This document shows, one piece after another, positions 15,860 to 24,842 of a stretch of 64,000 bases of DNA. How positions within the stretch are numbered: the stretch's first letter is position 1; every line of letters begins with the position of its first letter. This DNA is from Nibrella viscosa (lineage in GTDB: Bacteria > Bacteroidota > Bacteroidia > Cytophagales > Spirosomataceae): the NCBI RefSeq assembly GCF_039541875.1, contig NZ_BAABHB010000001.1, positions 62,001-126,000 of the forward strand, written 5' to 3'. Made by a program: the position numbers and the translations under genes. The notes under the pieces were generated by a model. It was not told where the DNA came from, searched no databases, and saw nothing but the letters and a program-made list of their open reading frames with translations.

Positions 15860-18043
15860 ATGGAACGACGAGCGTTCATCAAAACCAGCAGCCTCCTGAG
15901 TAGCACCCTGGCCCTGACAGGCTCAGCCAGCCTGGCCGGCATACCCCATGCAACCAGCCACCAATCAATCAATGAACCCATCTGGCTCGACGGTCCCATG
16001 CGGTGGGTGCAACTGGCCTTTGTCGAACGAGACCCCGGCCATTACGATCCGGATTTCTGGCTCAGTTATTTCAAGCGCATTCATGCCCAGGGGGCTTTGC
16101 TGAGTGCCGGCGGTATCGTGGCCTTTTACCCCACCCAGATACCGTTGCACCACCGCAGCGACTTTATGGGCAGTTCCGATACACTGGGCTACCTGGTGGA
16201 GGGTTGCCGCAAACAGGGCATGAAAATCATGCTCCGCACCGACCCCCATGCCGTCCGGCAGGACATGTACGATGCCCACCCCGACTGGATTGCCGTTACC
16301 GCCGACGGCCAGAAACGCCGGCACTGGGCCAACCCGGAGCTGTGGGTCACCTGCGCGCTGGGGCCGTATAACTTCGAGTTCATGCCGCAGGTGAACCAGG
16401 AGATCATGCAGCGGTTTCAGCCGGAGGGCATCTTCTCCAACCGCTGGCACGGGCACGGCATCTGCTACTGCGAACATTGTCAGACTAATTTCAAAGCTTA
16501 TTCTGGACTGGCACTTCCTCAGAAAGCCGATAAGCTGGACCTGACCTATCGCAAATGGGCGGATTGGAACACGAAACGCCTGCGGGAAGTATGGGCACTC
16601 TGGGATGCGGGTATTCGCAAAGAGCGGCCCACCTCCCGCTTTATTCCCAACGGCTTCCCCGACAAGATTGTCACCGGCCGGGAAGCGGACTTGTTTTTTG
16701 CCGATCAGCAGGCCCGGCGCGGCCTCATTCCGCCCTGGGCCAACGGCAAGGGTGCCAAGGAACTCCGGTCGACGCTGGGCCTGAAACCCCTGATCGGCAT
16801 TTTCAGCGTGGGCGTAGAGGAGGAGTTCCGCTGGAAAGATTCGGTGCAGAGCGATGCCGAAATCCGGATCTGGGTGGCCGAAGGTACCGCCAACGGTATG
16901 CGGCCGTGCTTTGTCAAGTTTGGCGGTGATATTTACGATAAGCGGTGGATGGAGTCCGTGGCTAACCTGTACGAGGGCTACTACAGGAACGAAAAATACC
17001 TGCGAAATACGGCCTCGCTGGCCCGCGTGGGGCTGGTGTATTCGGAGCAGACCGACCGCAACTATGGGGGCAAGCCCTGGCAGCAGCGCAGCGGAGATCA
17101 CCTCGACGGTATGTACCACGCGCTGGTCGAAAACCGCATTCCCTTCGATATGGTCAACGACCGGCTGCTGACGCCTGACGACCTTAGACGCTTCAAACTC
17201 CTGATTCTGCCCAACATTGCCGCCCTGTCGGATACTCAGTGCCGGCAACTCCAGGCTTTTGTCGAGAACGGCGGCAGTGTGGTGGCCACCTTTGAAACCT
17301 CGCTGTACGATGAAGAAGGCAGGCCACGCCCGGATTTCGGCTTAGCCGGCCTGTTTGGTGTCTCGTACGACCGGCAGGTTGAAGGCCCCATGCGGAACAG
17401 CTATCTGCAACTCCGCCATGATGCCGCAAACAACCAGACGCATCAGATTCTGAAAGGGCTGGACGATACGCCCCGCATCATCAACGCCATTTACAAAGTA
17501 AACGTAAAGCCAACGGCCACCTTCCCCAGCCCTGTTACGCTGATTCCGACCTACCCCGATCTGCCGATGGAGGATGTTTACCCCCGCGTACCGCAGACCG
17601 ATACGCGGGAGCTGTACCTGCGGCAGGTGGGCAAGGGGCGCGTGGCCTACCTGCCCGGCGATCTGGACCGCTCGTTCTGGCAACTGCTCAGCCACGACCA
17701 TAGCCGGCTGCTGGGCAATGTCATCCATTGGGCGCTGGATGAGGAGCCGGTTGTGACGGTAACGGGGCCGGGCGTGATTGACATCAACGTCTGGCGGCAG
17801 GCGAATTCCATGACCGTTCACCTGGTCAACCTCACCAATCCGATGATGATGAAAGGGCCGTTCCGGGAACTGATACCGGTGGATGCACAGGTGTCGGTTC
17901 AGGTACCCGCCAGCGTAAAAATCACCAGGGTGAAGCTGCTCATGAGCGGCCGGCAACCTAAATTTATGCAGAAAGCAGGCCGGCTGGTGCTTGATGTGCC
18001 CCGTATTCTCGACCATGAGATTGTGGCGCTGGATCTGGCCTGA
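15860..18043 (+). CDS. TAT-exported GHL6-like glycoside hydrolase with trimerisation-like domain
   Basis: A 727-residue protein with a twin-arginine signal (MERRAFIKTSSLLSS). Residues ~40-330 match the hypothetical glycosyl hydrolase 6 (GHL6) style of TIM barrel: MRWVQLAFVERDPG, then AGGIVAFYPTQIPLHH, IMLRTDPHAVRQDMYDAHPD and FQPEGIFSNRWHGHGICYC. Residues ~385-600 resemble the beta-galactosidase trimerisation/glutamine-amidotransferase-like domain (ARVGLVYSEQT, LLILPNIAALSD, GGSVVATFETSLYDEEG). A C-terminal beta domain closes the protein. Activity is unproven for this family. The NIPSNAP gene, also TAT-exported, follows after 91 bp on the same strand. Confidence 0.8.
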   Translation: MERRAFIKTSSLLSSTLALTGSASLAGIPHATSHQSINEPIWLDGPMRWVQLAFVERDPGHYDPDFWLSYFKRIHAQGALLSAGGIVAFYPTQIPLHHRSDFMGSSDTLGYLVEGCRKQGMKIMLRTDPHAVRQDMYDAHPDWIAVTADGQKRRHWANPELWVTCALGPYNFEFMPQVNQEIMQRFQPEGIFSNRWHGHGICYCEHCQTNFKAYSGLALPQKADKLDLTYRKWADWNTKRLREVWALWDAGIRKERPTSRFIPNGFPDKIVTGREADLFFADQQARRGLIPPWANGKGAKELRSTLGLKPLIGIFSVGVEEEFRWKDSVQSDAEIRIWVAEGTANGMRPCFVKFGGDIYDKRWMESVANLYEGYYRNEKYLRNTASLARVGLVYSEQTDRNYGGKPWQQRSGDHLDGMYHALVENRIPFDMVNDRLLTPDDLRRFKLLILPNIAALSDTQCRQLQAFVENGGSVVATFETSLYDEEGRPRPDFGLAGLFGVSYDRQVEGPMRNSYLQLRHDAANNQTHQILKGLDDTPRIINAIYKVNVKPTATFPSPVTLIPTYPDLPMEDVYPRVPQTDTRELYLRQVGKGRVAYLPGDLDRSFWQLLSHDHSRLLGNVIHWALDEEPVVTVTGPGVIDINVWRQANSMTVHLVNLTNPMMMKGPFRELIPVDAQVSVQVPASVKITRVKLLMSGRQPKFMQKAGRLVLDVPRILDHEIVALDLA

Positions 18044-18134
18044 CGGCAACTGATTTTTATCTGTTTTTCCGAATGCTTTGATGAGTTTAGGAAAGCCCTT
18101 TCCTTTACAGGGTAAACGCCACAAATTTTGTTAA

Positions 18135-18938
18135 ATGAAAAGACGTACATTTGTAAAAAGTTCGCTGCTTACTACCACTGGGGCCGGTTTTGTCAATTCG
18201 CTCACGCAGGCTGCCGCCGTTGATCCATCCCAGCAAAATCCAAAGCCGGAGTTTTATGAGCTTCGGACCTATACCCTGAAAAACGGCCGGCAACGGAAAG
18301 TCCTGGATACGTACTTTCAGCAGGCGGCCATTCCCGCGCTCAACCGCATGGGCAGCCGGGCGGTTGGGGTATTCACGGAGTACCTGCCCCAGGAGGTTTC
18401 CAAACTGTTTGTATTGATACCCTTCCAGTCGGCAGACGATTACCTGGCGATGGCGGATAAACTGGCCAACGATTCGGCCTACCAGCAGGCGGCTTCCGAG
18501 TACCTCAATGCCCAGGCTACCACCCCCGCCTACGAGCGCATTGAAAGTTCGCTGCTGAAGGCCTTTACGGGTATGCCCCGAATGGACGTGCCCGAGAAGA
18601 AGCCGCGTATCTTTGAACTGCGTCGCTACGAAAGCCCAAGCGAAGCAACCGGTAAAAAGAAGATCGAAATGTTTAACGAGGCCGGCGAAATCGCTATTTT
18701 TAAGCGAGTAGGGTTGACCCCGGTCTTTTTCGCAGAAACCCTGATTGGTCCCCACCGCCCGAACCTGACCTACATGCTCACCTTCGATAACATGGAGGAG
18801 CACGATCAGAACTGGAAGATATTCGGGGGCGATCCGGAATGGAAAAAGATCAGCGCCCTGCCCGAGTACGCCAACGACCGGATTCTGTCAAATATCCACC
18901 GGACCTTCCTGGTACCTACGGCATTTTCGCAGATCTGA
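18135..18938 (+). CDS. TAT-exported NIPSNAP family protein
   Basis: A 267-residue protein with a twin-arginine signal (MKRRTFVKSSLLTTTGAG). Two ferredoxin-like NIPSNAP halves follow: FYELRTYTLKNGRQRKVLDT at ~41-60 and IFELRRYESPSEATGKKKIE at ~155-174, each beginning with the characteristic ELRxY strand. The RVGLTPVFFAETLIG segment completes the second half. Family members are small dimeric alpha/beta barrel proteins of poorly defined function. It probably shares a transcript with the GHL6-like gene; both being folded before export suggests a cofactor or an oligomer assembled in the cytoplasm, which is inference. Confidence 0.88.
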   Translation: MKRRTFVKSSLLTTTGAGFVNSLTQAAAVDPSQQNPKPEFYELRTYTLKNGRQRKVLDTYFQQAAIPALNRMGSRAVGVFTEYLPQEVSKLFVLIPFQSADDYLAMADKLANDSAYQQAASEYLNAQATTPAYERIESSLLKAFTGMPRMDVPEKKPRIFELRRYESPSEATGKKKIEMFNEAGEIAIFKRVGLTPVFFAETLIGPHRPNLTYMLTFDNMEEHDQNWKIFGGDPEWKKISALPEYANDRILSNIHRTFLVPTAFSQI

Positions 18939-18990
18939 CAAACGGGTACGGGAGTAGCGTAACACGCTTTAAGGCAACTTTCTATAAGTC

Positions 18991-19572
18991 ATGAAATACC
19001 TGATCCTGCTGCTGACGCTGCTCCCGTTTTACGCGCCTGCCCAATCGACACTGACCGGGCTGGGAGACTTTACCCTCGGCCTGACCACGCCCGATTCGCT
19101 CCGGCAATTCTCTTTCCAGGAGCATGAACTCGTGGTGCTGAAAGGCACCATTGCCTTTCCGTGTCCGCACATCCGTGTCTTCACTGCCGATTCGCTGTCT
19201 GTGGCAGGCCTGCCCGTTACCAACCTGTCGCTGGTTTTTTACGACGATCAGTTGTTCCGGATCACCTGCGATTATACCGAGTCTCTGCAGCAGGTTTTTG
19301 AAGCGCAGTACGGACCCGGCATCAACCGGCCGGCAAGCAGCCTGCTATTATGCCAGGATGGAAACCGCCGGCGGATGCAGGTCAACAGCCGGCACTGGCA
19401 GAACGAGAATACGATGGCGCTGGTGACGCAGGCCGGCGGCTACAATGCCCAGTGCCTGCGGGAGCAGCGGGTCAGGCTGACCATCGCCAGCCGACCGATG
19501 GTGACGCTCACCTCCGAATGTGATCTGGACGAACTCGATCCTTATTTTGACACCAGTTGGCGCATTCGCTAA
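18991..19572 (+). CDS. Secreted hypothetical protein
   Basis: A 193-residue protein with a signal peptide ending FYAPAQS. The mature part begins TLTGLGDFTLGLTTPDSLRQ and contains VLKGTIAFPCPHIRVFTAD and VTNLSLVFYDDQLFRITC, a strand pattern like small periplasmic proteins that accompany enzymes in Cytophagales. Three cysteines in the second half could form disulfides. I do not recognise a family. It sits 52 bp after the NIPSNAP gene and 47 bp before the sulfatase gene on the same strand, so it may belong to either unit. Confidence 0.6.
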   Translation: MKYLILLLTLLPFYAPAQSTLTGLGDFTLGLTTPDSLRQFSFQEHELVVLKGTIAFPCPHIRVFTADSLSVAGLPVTNLSLVFYDDQLFRITCDYTESLQQVFEAQYGPGINRPASSLLLCQDGNRRRMQVNSRHWQNENTMALVTQAGGYNAQCLREQRVRLTIASRPMVTLTSECDLDELDPYFDTSWRIR

Positions 19573-19619
19573 ATCAGCCACCGCTTCATACCCCAGCGAG
19601 GCTATAACCTGATTATTTC

Positions 19620-21347
19620 ATGACAAAGCGCCTATTGGTCCTGTCGTTCCCGTTAGTCATCCTGGTCGCTGTCCATTATCTGGGGAGTGCCGGAACAATA
19701 TCATCAGAGGTATCATCACCGCCGGCCGCCCCTCGCCCCAATATCCTGCTGATCATGGCCGATGATTTGGGTTTTTCGGATATTGGCTGCTATGGGGGCG
19801 AAATTCATACGCCGAATCTGGACTACCTGGCCAGTAACGGTATTCGCTACACGCAGTTTTACAATACCTCCCGCTGCTGCCCCACCCGCGCATCCCTGCT
19901 CACCGGCCTCTATAACCACCAGGCCGGTATTGGTAAGATGACCGACGCAGAGGACCAGCCCGGCTACCGCGGCCACCTGACCAAAAACACCGTAACCCTG
20001 GCCGAAGTGCTCAAAACGGCCGGTTACCAGACCGCCATGACCGGAAAGTGGCATGTGTCCAAGACCCTGGTGCAGAAAAATCCGCAGGATCAACTCGACT
20101 GGCTGAACCACAAAAAAGACTTTGGTGATTTTTCGCCCGTGGATCAGTACCCCACCAGCCGGGGTTTTGACCGGTACTTCGGCAATATCTGGGGCGTAGT
20201 CGACTTTTTCGATCCGTTCAGCCTGGTCAGCGGAACCCAACCGGTGAAGCAGGTACCTAAAGATTATTATCATACCGATGCCATCCATGATACGGCGGTG
20301 GCGTATATCAAATCGTTCGCCAGAACAAAGGCACCCTTTTTCCTCTACGTAGCCGAAACGGCCCCGCACTGGCCCCTGCACGCCCTGCCCGAGGATATTG
20401 CCACCTACAAGGATACGTACAAGGTTGGCTGGGATGCCATCCGCCAGGCCCGGTACGCAAAAATGGTTAAACTTGGCCTGATTGATCCCACGAAAACCAG
20501 TCTGTCGGAACGCTGGGCCAATGAACTAAGCTGGGAAGCCAACCCCGATAAGGCCTGGGATGCGCAGGCGATGGCCGTTCATGCCGCTATGGTCGACCGG
20601 ATGGATCAGGGCATCGGCCGGATGATTCAGGCGTTGCGCGAAACCGGGCAACTGGACAATACACTGATCCTCTTTTTGTCGGATAACGGAGCCAGCCCCG
20701 AAAACTGTGCCGCCTACGGCCCCGGTTTCGACCGGCCCAACCAAATCCGCGATGGCCGGGATGTTGTATACGACCTGAAAAAGCAGGTGATGCCAGGCCC
20801 ACAGACCACCTTTGCCTCTATTGGGCCACGCTGGGCCAACGTAGCCAATACGCCTTACGCGTACAATAAGGCCGAATCCTACGAGGGCGGTATTCACACG
20901 CCGATGCTGGCATTCTGGCCCAAAGGGATTCAGGCGAAAAAGGGAAGCTTCAGCGTACAGGTCGGTCACGTGATGGATTTCATGCGCACGTTTGTCGAAC
21001 TAGCAGGGGCTACGTACCCAAATACCCACAAAGGCCAGGCAATCACCCCCACAACGGGTGTCAGTCTGGTGCCGACTTTTGCAGGCCAGGCATTGGCCGG
21101 CCGTCAGAACGTGTTCAACGAACATTTTGGGGCACGCTATGCCCGCTCCGGTAACTGGAAACTAGTGTCGACGAGTCGCGACACGACCTGGCGTCTCTAC
21201 AACCTTGCCACAGACGGCTCGGAAACGCAGGACTTGGCGGCCCGGTATCCCGACAAAGTACGTGAACTGACGAGCCGCTGGCGCACCTGGGCCCATACCC
21301 ATCAGGTGTTTCCCAGGCCGGGTCAGAAGCCGATTGCAACTCATTAA
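19620..21347 (+). CDS. Secreted S1-family sulfatase (arylsulfatase)
   Basis: A 575-residue enzyme that hydrolyses sulfate esters, using calcium and a formylglycine made from cysteine. Metal ligands D48 and D49 lie in NILLIMADDLGFSD; the active-site motif CCPTR (residues 86-90) gives C86 as the modified residue, followed by ASLLTG. GKWHVSK (~141) and ILFLSDNGASPEN (~355) supply the other conserved Lys/His and metal-binding Asp/Asn. An N-terminal hydrophobic segment (LVLSFPLVILVAVHYLG) serves for export. The maturation enzyme is not encoded here. The length fits arylsulfatase A-type family members acting on aryl or glycan sulfates. Confidence 0.92.
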   Translation: MTKRLLVLSFPLVILVAVHYLGSAGTISSEVSSPPAAPRPNILLIMADDLGFSDIGCYGGEIHTPNLDYLASNGIRYTQFYNTSRCCPTRASLLTGLYNHQAGIGKMTDAEDQPGYRGHLTKNTVTLAEVLKTAGYQTAMTGKWHVSKTLVQKNPQDQLDWLNHKKDFGDFSPVDQYPTSRGFDRYFGNIWGVVDFFDPFSLVSGTQPVKQVPKDYYHTDAIHDTAVAYIKSFARTKAPFFLYVAETAPHWPLHALPEDIATYKDTYKVGWDAIRQARYAKMVKLGLIDPTKTSLSERWANELSWEANPDKAWDAQAMAVHAAMVDRMDQGIGRMIQALRETGQLDNTLILFLSDNGASPENCAAYGPGFDRPNQIRDGRDVVYDLKKQVMPGPQTTFASIGPRWANVANTPYAYNKAESYEGGIHTPMLAFWPKGIQAKKGSFSVQVGHVMDFMRTFVELAGATYPNTHKGQAITPTTGVSLVPTFAGQALAGRQNVFNEHFGARYARSGNWKLVSTSRDTTWRLYNLATDGSETQDLAARYPDKVRELTSRWRTWAHTHQVFPRPGQKPIATH

Positions 21348-21399
21348 CGCTCATGGCAGGGATTCTTCAGACTACGTGTACCCCAAACGCCTAACAAGT

Positions 21400-22206
21400 A
21401 TGGATAATCAGTTCATGGTTTCTCAATTCCCCCGCTCCTCGGCCTACCATCCCGAGTGGATTACCGCCGGTGTCAGCGGTGGGGCTAATCCACTCTGGAT
21501 GACCGAATGGCTGACCCAGGCAATGGACCTGCGGCCGGGTATGCGGGTGCTCGACCTGGGCTGCGGGCGGGCTGTTTCCTCTGTTTTTCTCCACCGCGAA
21601 TTTGGCGTGCAGGTCTGGGCCTGTGACCTATGGTTCAGCGTCACCGAAAACTTTCAGCGCATCCGGGATGCCGGCTGTGAGCAGTATGTGTTCCCGCTGC
21701 ACGCCGAAGCCCACTCGCTGCCCTTTGCGGCCGGTTACTTCGACGCCATTGTGAGCATCGACTCCTTTCCGTACTACGGCACCGATGATCTGTACCTGAA
21801 CTACCTGGCCCGGCTGCTGAAGCCCGGCGGGCAGATCGGTATTGCCGGGGCCGGCCTGATGCAGGAGTTTAACGGCGTGGTGCCCGAGCATTTGCGCCAT
21901 TGGTGGACGCCGGATCTGTGGGGCTTACACGCGGCCGATTGGTGGCGGCAACACTGGAGCCGCACCGGCATTGTTGCCGTTGATCTGGCCGATTCCATGC
22001 CGGAGGGTTATCAGTTATGGCTGGCCTGGCACCGCGCTATTGCCCCCGATAATCACGTAGAGATTGAGGCTTTGGAGAACGACCGGGGCCGCTACCTGGG
22101 GTACGTTCGCGTAGTCGGGCACCGGACAGAACTGGAGTTGGAAGAGCCACTTGTATCCCTGCCGGCGCAATACAGCCCAAAGGCGTTGTTGCGTGATGGC
22201 GGATGA
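21400..22206 (+). CDS. SAM-dependent methyltransferase (class I)
   Basis: I set the start at ATG 21400 (MDNQFMVSQF), since the upstream 22 codons overlap the end of the sulfatase gene; ATG 21415 is also possible. The 268-residue product has a Rossmann methyltransferase core: motif I RVLDLGCGRAVSS at ~47-59, VWACDLW for the ribose-binding acid, then HAEAHSLPFAAGYFDAIVS and LLKPGGQIGIAG. The region after the core (WWTPDLWGLHAADWWRQHW) is a substrate-binding insert typical of small-molecule methyltransferases. The substrate is unknown. It is 52 bp after the sulfatase but the functional connection is unclear. Confidence 0.85.
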   Translation: MDNQFMVSQFPRSSAYHPEWITAGVSGGANPLWMTEWLTQAMDLRPGMRVLDLGCGRAVSSVFLHREFGVQVWACDLWFSVTENFQRIRDAGCEQYVFPLHAEAHSLPFAAGYFDAIVSIDSFPYYGTDDLYLNYLARLLKPGGQIGIAGAGLMQEFNGVVPEHLRHWWTPDLWGLHAADWWRQHWSRTGIVAVDLADSMPEGYQLWLAWHRAIAPDNHVEIEALENDRGRYLGYVRVVGHRTELELEEPLVSLPAQYSPKALLRDGG

Positions 22207-22217
22207 AATGCCTTACT

Positions 22218-22274
22218 CAGCTCGTCCGCGACTGTGTCGCGAGACGGGCGAGGTTCGCATTTGTAATGCGAGTA
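22218..22274. repeat. Palindromic intergenic repeat, copy B
   Basis: The stem CGCGAC-TGT-GTCGCG sits inside the outer arms CTCGTC and GACGGGCGAG; a second hairpin CGCATT-TGT-AATGCG follows. It lies between the methyltransferase and DUF1593 genes, just after the former's stop. Confidence 0.75.
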
Positions 22275-22349
22275 AATAGGTGTCACATACCACTGTTCGC
22301 TATTACAGGAGACGATTTACCCAACCCTTACCGCGCAACAAAACAGCCT

Positions 22350-23792
22350 ATGAAATTCCTGTTCCTGGTACTGGCACTTCTGGGGTACGCCAGCGCCGAT
22401 GCCCAAACCAGGGGAAAGCAAAATACCAACTACCGGATTGTGATCATGACAGATATGACGCATGATGACGGTAATTCGCTGATCCGGTATCTGTATTACG
22501 CCAGTGATTTTGATCTGGAAGCGTTGATCGTGACGCCCCAACTGCCGGATTTTAATCATAATGCTGAACAGCCCTGGCAGAAGGCACAAACCATTCTGAA
22601 CGGCTACCGGACGATTCTGCCGAATTTGCTGAAACATTCGCCCAATTTCCCGACCTATGAGGCCCTGCAACAGGTGACCCGAAAAGGGCGGGGCGCTTTA
22701 CCCATAATCTGGCTGACCAACGAAAAGAAGTTTGCCGGTAAGATTGCCGGCCGCTATGTAGAGAGCGCCTGGGGTGACATTCGGTTTGACGACTGGATCG
22801 GGGAGGGCAATACGCCCAACGGAGAGCCTAAAGATTCGGAGGGCAGTGAGTTTTTGCAGCAGGTTTTCAGCAAAGACGATGATCGTCCGATTTTTGTGCA
22901 GATGTGGGGTGGTCCCATCACCTTCGTGCAGGCGCTGTACCGGTACCGGGAGCGGCAGGGCGAGGAGAAGTACCGCCGGCTGCTGCGAAAGCTCCACGTG
23001 TTTGGCATTACGCTACAGGACATAACGTTTGACTACCTGATTGATCTCGACGCCGTAAAGGCGCTGAAATGCACCAATATGGGTACGGTTACCTCTACCT
23101 TCTCGGGGAAACGGTCGGAGCCGGGCCGGCTGCTGTTCGACGGCGGTCATTTCTGGCGGTATATCACCGTAATGAAACCCGAGGAGGTGAACCGCAATGA
23201 TGCTATGGCTGCAACCTACGATCATGGGGGCGAGGGCGATACCCCGGCCTTTCTGTACCTGCTCAGCGGATTTCTGGGCCTGAACGATCCGCTCGACCCA
23301 ACCCAGGGTAGTTGGGGTACCCGGTTTGTGCCGATGGGAGGGACTTTCCCTCAGGGGTACTACAGCACCTGTGGCGTAGAACGCAGCGAACTGGAACGCT
23401 GGATTCCGGATGCAAAAAACAGTTTTCTGGCCCGGATGCAATGGTCTACCCACGGCCCGGCCGAAGTGAATCATGCGCCCACCCCGGCGTTTGGCAAAGA
23501 CCGGTCTAATGCGGTGGTGTATAAACGCGTGGTTCCGGGTAAAACCTTAACGCTGGATGCCTCGGCCTCGACCGATCGCGACGGCGATAAGCTGTCGTAC
23601 CGCTGGTATCCTTATCCGGAAGCCGGCTCCTATACCAAGCCAATCAAGTTGGAGACGTCCGATTCGCCGGTGCTGACCTGGACGGTACCGGAGGATATTG
23701 GCGACAACGCTATTCATCTGATTCTGGAAGTGCGGGACAACGGTTCTCCCTCGCTCGTTGCCTATCGGCGTGTAGTGGTACGGAAAAAATAG
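22350..23792 (+). CDS. Secreted DUF1593 nucleoside-hydrolase-like protein
   Basis: Start set at ATG 22350, giving a signal peptide (MKFLFLVLALLGYASADAQ); the frame is open further upstream but that part reads through the repeat element. The 480-residue product begins with IVIMTDMTHDDGNSLIRYLY, the Asp-rich metal site of nucleoside hydrolase-like DUF1593 proteins (cellulose-binding Sde182 type). Also visible are LEALIVTP, MWGGPITFVQAL and, at the C-terminus (~390-480), a cadherin/Ig-like domain (LTLDASASTDRDGDKLSYRW) ending in VVVRKK. Family members are secreted and associated with polysaccharide use, but the reaction is not established. Confidence 0.85.
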   Translation: MKFLFLVLALLGYASADAQTRGKQNTNYRIVIMTDMTHDDGNSLIRYLYYASDFDLEALIVTPQLPDFNHNAEQPWQKAQTILNGYRTILPNLLKHSPNFPTYEALQQVTRKGRGALPIIWLTNEKKFAGKIAGRYVESAWGDIRFDDWIGEGNTPNGEPKDSEGSEFLQQVFSKDDDRPIFVQMWGGPITFVQALYRYRERQGEEKYRRLLRKLHVFGITLQDITFDYLIDLDAVKALKCTNMGTVTSTFSGKRSEPGRLLFDGGHFWRYITVMKPEEVNRNDAMAATYDHGGEGDTPAFLYLLSGFLGLNDPLDPTQGSWGTRFVPMGGTFPQGYYSTCGVERSELERWIPDAKNSFLARMQWSTHGPAEVNHAPTPAFGKDRSNAVVYKRVVPGKTLTLDASASTDRDGDKLSYRWYPYPEAGSYTKPIKLETSDSPVLTWTVPEDIGDNAIHLILEVRDNGSPSLVAYRRVVVRKK

Positions 23793-23883
23793 TCGTTTCG
23801 CATTACCTACAAGGATGAGCGTGTCATCCAGACAGGTGTTCGCAAAAATCGTAACTTTATGAAAACCGAACCGAGGTCTTGCC

Positions 23884-24741
23884 ATGATCTTACGTGATGT
23901 TCTGCCGAGTCCGGCCCTGCGGGAGTTTGTCCGATGCTACCGGATTGTCCATCTCGAATTTACTAAGGCAGACACCATTCCCATTAAAGCCTATCCGCCG
24001 AAACCCGAACAGTGCCTGCACTTTTTTTTGCGGGATTTTTACGCTACCCAGGGAGCAGGTGAAGCGATAAAGCAACAGCCCGACATACTGCTGGCGGGGC
24101 AGCGGACTGCGCTGGTGAGCCAATTGACCGGACCGGATTTCATCGATGTACAGATCGTGTTTCAACCAACGGCGGTTTACCGGCTCACCGGCATACCAGC
24201 CTACGAATTAACCGACCAGCATCTGGATGCTACATTCCTGTTTCCTAAGCGAATCCAGCAAACCCTGGCGCAGCTTCAGGCCGCAGGCACTTATACCGAA
24301 GCACTCACCATCGTGGAAAACTTTGCCCTGGAATTAGCCCGTCAGGTTCGTAAAGACAAACAGCGTCTGGATGCTGTTTGCCGGCACATGATTCAGGAGG
24401 GGGGTAGGCGTTCGATGGATGAGTATGCGGATGAAGCCTGTTTTTCTCCGAAGCAGTTTACCCGGAAGTTCTTTGAACGTACGGGGGTGAATCCTAAAAC
24501 ATACGCCCGCATCATTCGCTTCAACCGGGCGTTCAATTTAAAGAACCAATATCCCCAAACGGATTGGCTTAGTATCGCTATTGACTGCGGGTATTGCGAT
24601 TACCAACACCTGGTCAAAGATTATAAGGAGTTTACCGGCCTAGTGCCCAATGAGCTTCATCGGTTAGAGAGCCAATCTCCGGAGCGCATCCTGGGGCTGA
24701 CCGACACGCTGTATCGGGAACGGGTTGAAGGTATTGTGTAA
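23884..24741 (+). CDS. AraC-family transcriptional regulator
   Basis: A 285-residue regulator. Residues 1-160 form a DUF6597-like sensory domain (LREFVRCYRIVH, KAYPPKPEQCLHFFLRD, QIVFQPTAVYRLTGI). Residues ~175-275 hold the paired AraC helix-turn-helix: SMDEYADEACFSPKQFTRKF, then GVNPKTYARIIRFNRAF and SIAIDCGYCDYQHLVKDYKE with the final GLVPNE. It probably controls the alpha/beta hydrolase gene 101 bp downstream on the same strand. The ATG at 23884 is preceded by TAACTTTA, close to a -7 box but off by the last base. The ligand is unknown. Confidence 0.88.
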   Translation: MILRDVLPSPALREFVRCYRIVHLEFTKADTIPIKAYPPKPEQCLHFFLRDFYATQGAGEAIKQQPDILLAGQRTALVSQLTGPDFIDVQIVFQPTAVYRLTGIPAYELTDQHLDATFLFPKRIQQTLAQLQAAGTYTEALTIVENFALELARQVRKDKQRLDAVCRHMIQEGGRRSMDEYADEACFSPKQFTRKFFERTGVNPKTYARIIRFNRAFNLKNQYPQTDWLSIAIDCGYCDYQHLVKDYKEFTGLVPNELHRLESQSPERILGLTDTLYRERVEGIV

Positions 24742-24785
24742 GTTGAAATGTCCTTTTTTTACCAGTCGCCAGCCCGGCTCTCTGC

Positions 24786-24793
24786 TACTTTTG
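24786..24793 (+). promoter_or_regulatory. Candidate -7 box TACTTTTG
   Basis: Exact TAnnTTTG match 49 bases before the alpha/beta hydrolase start and after the AraC gene stop, so the hydrolase can be transcribed on its own. No clear -33 TTTG at the normal distance, which would fit activation by the AraC protein. Confidence 0.5.
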
Positions 24794-24842
24794 TTCGCAC
24801 AATCTGGTTTATGGCAATCCGAAAATTGCTTTACTTCTAATC

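Noticed and set aside
15965..17248. Long minus-strand open frame of 427 codons
   Set aside because: It lies wholly inside the GHL6-like gene on the other strand; the product has no recognisable domain. The same applies to long frames at 8488-9576 and 57935-59326.
13884..23792. A polysaccharide utilisation locus
   Set aside because: Several exported catabolic enzymes are present, but there is no SusC/SusD pair and the genes are on both strands without a common regulator.
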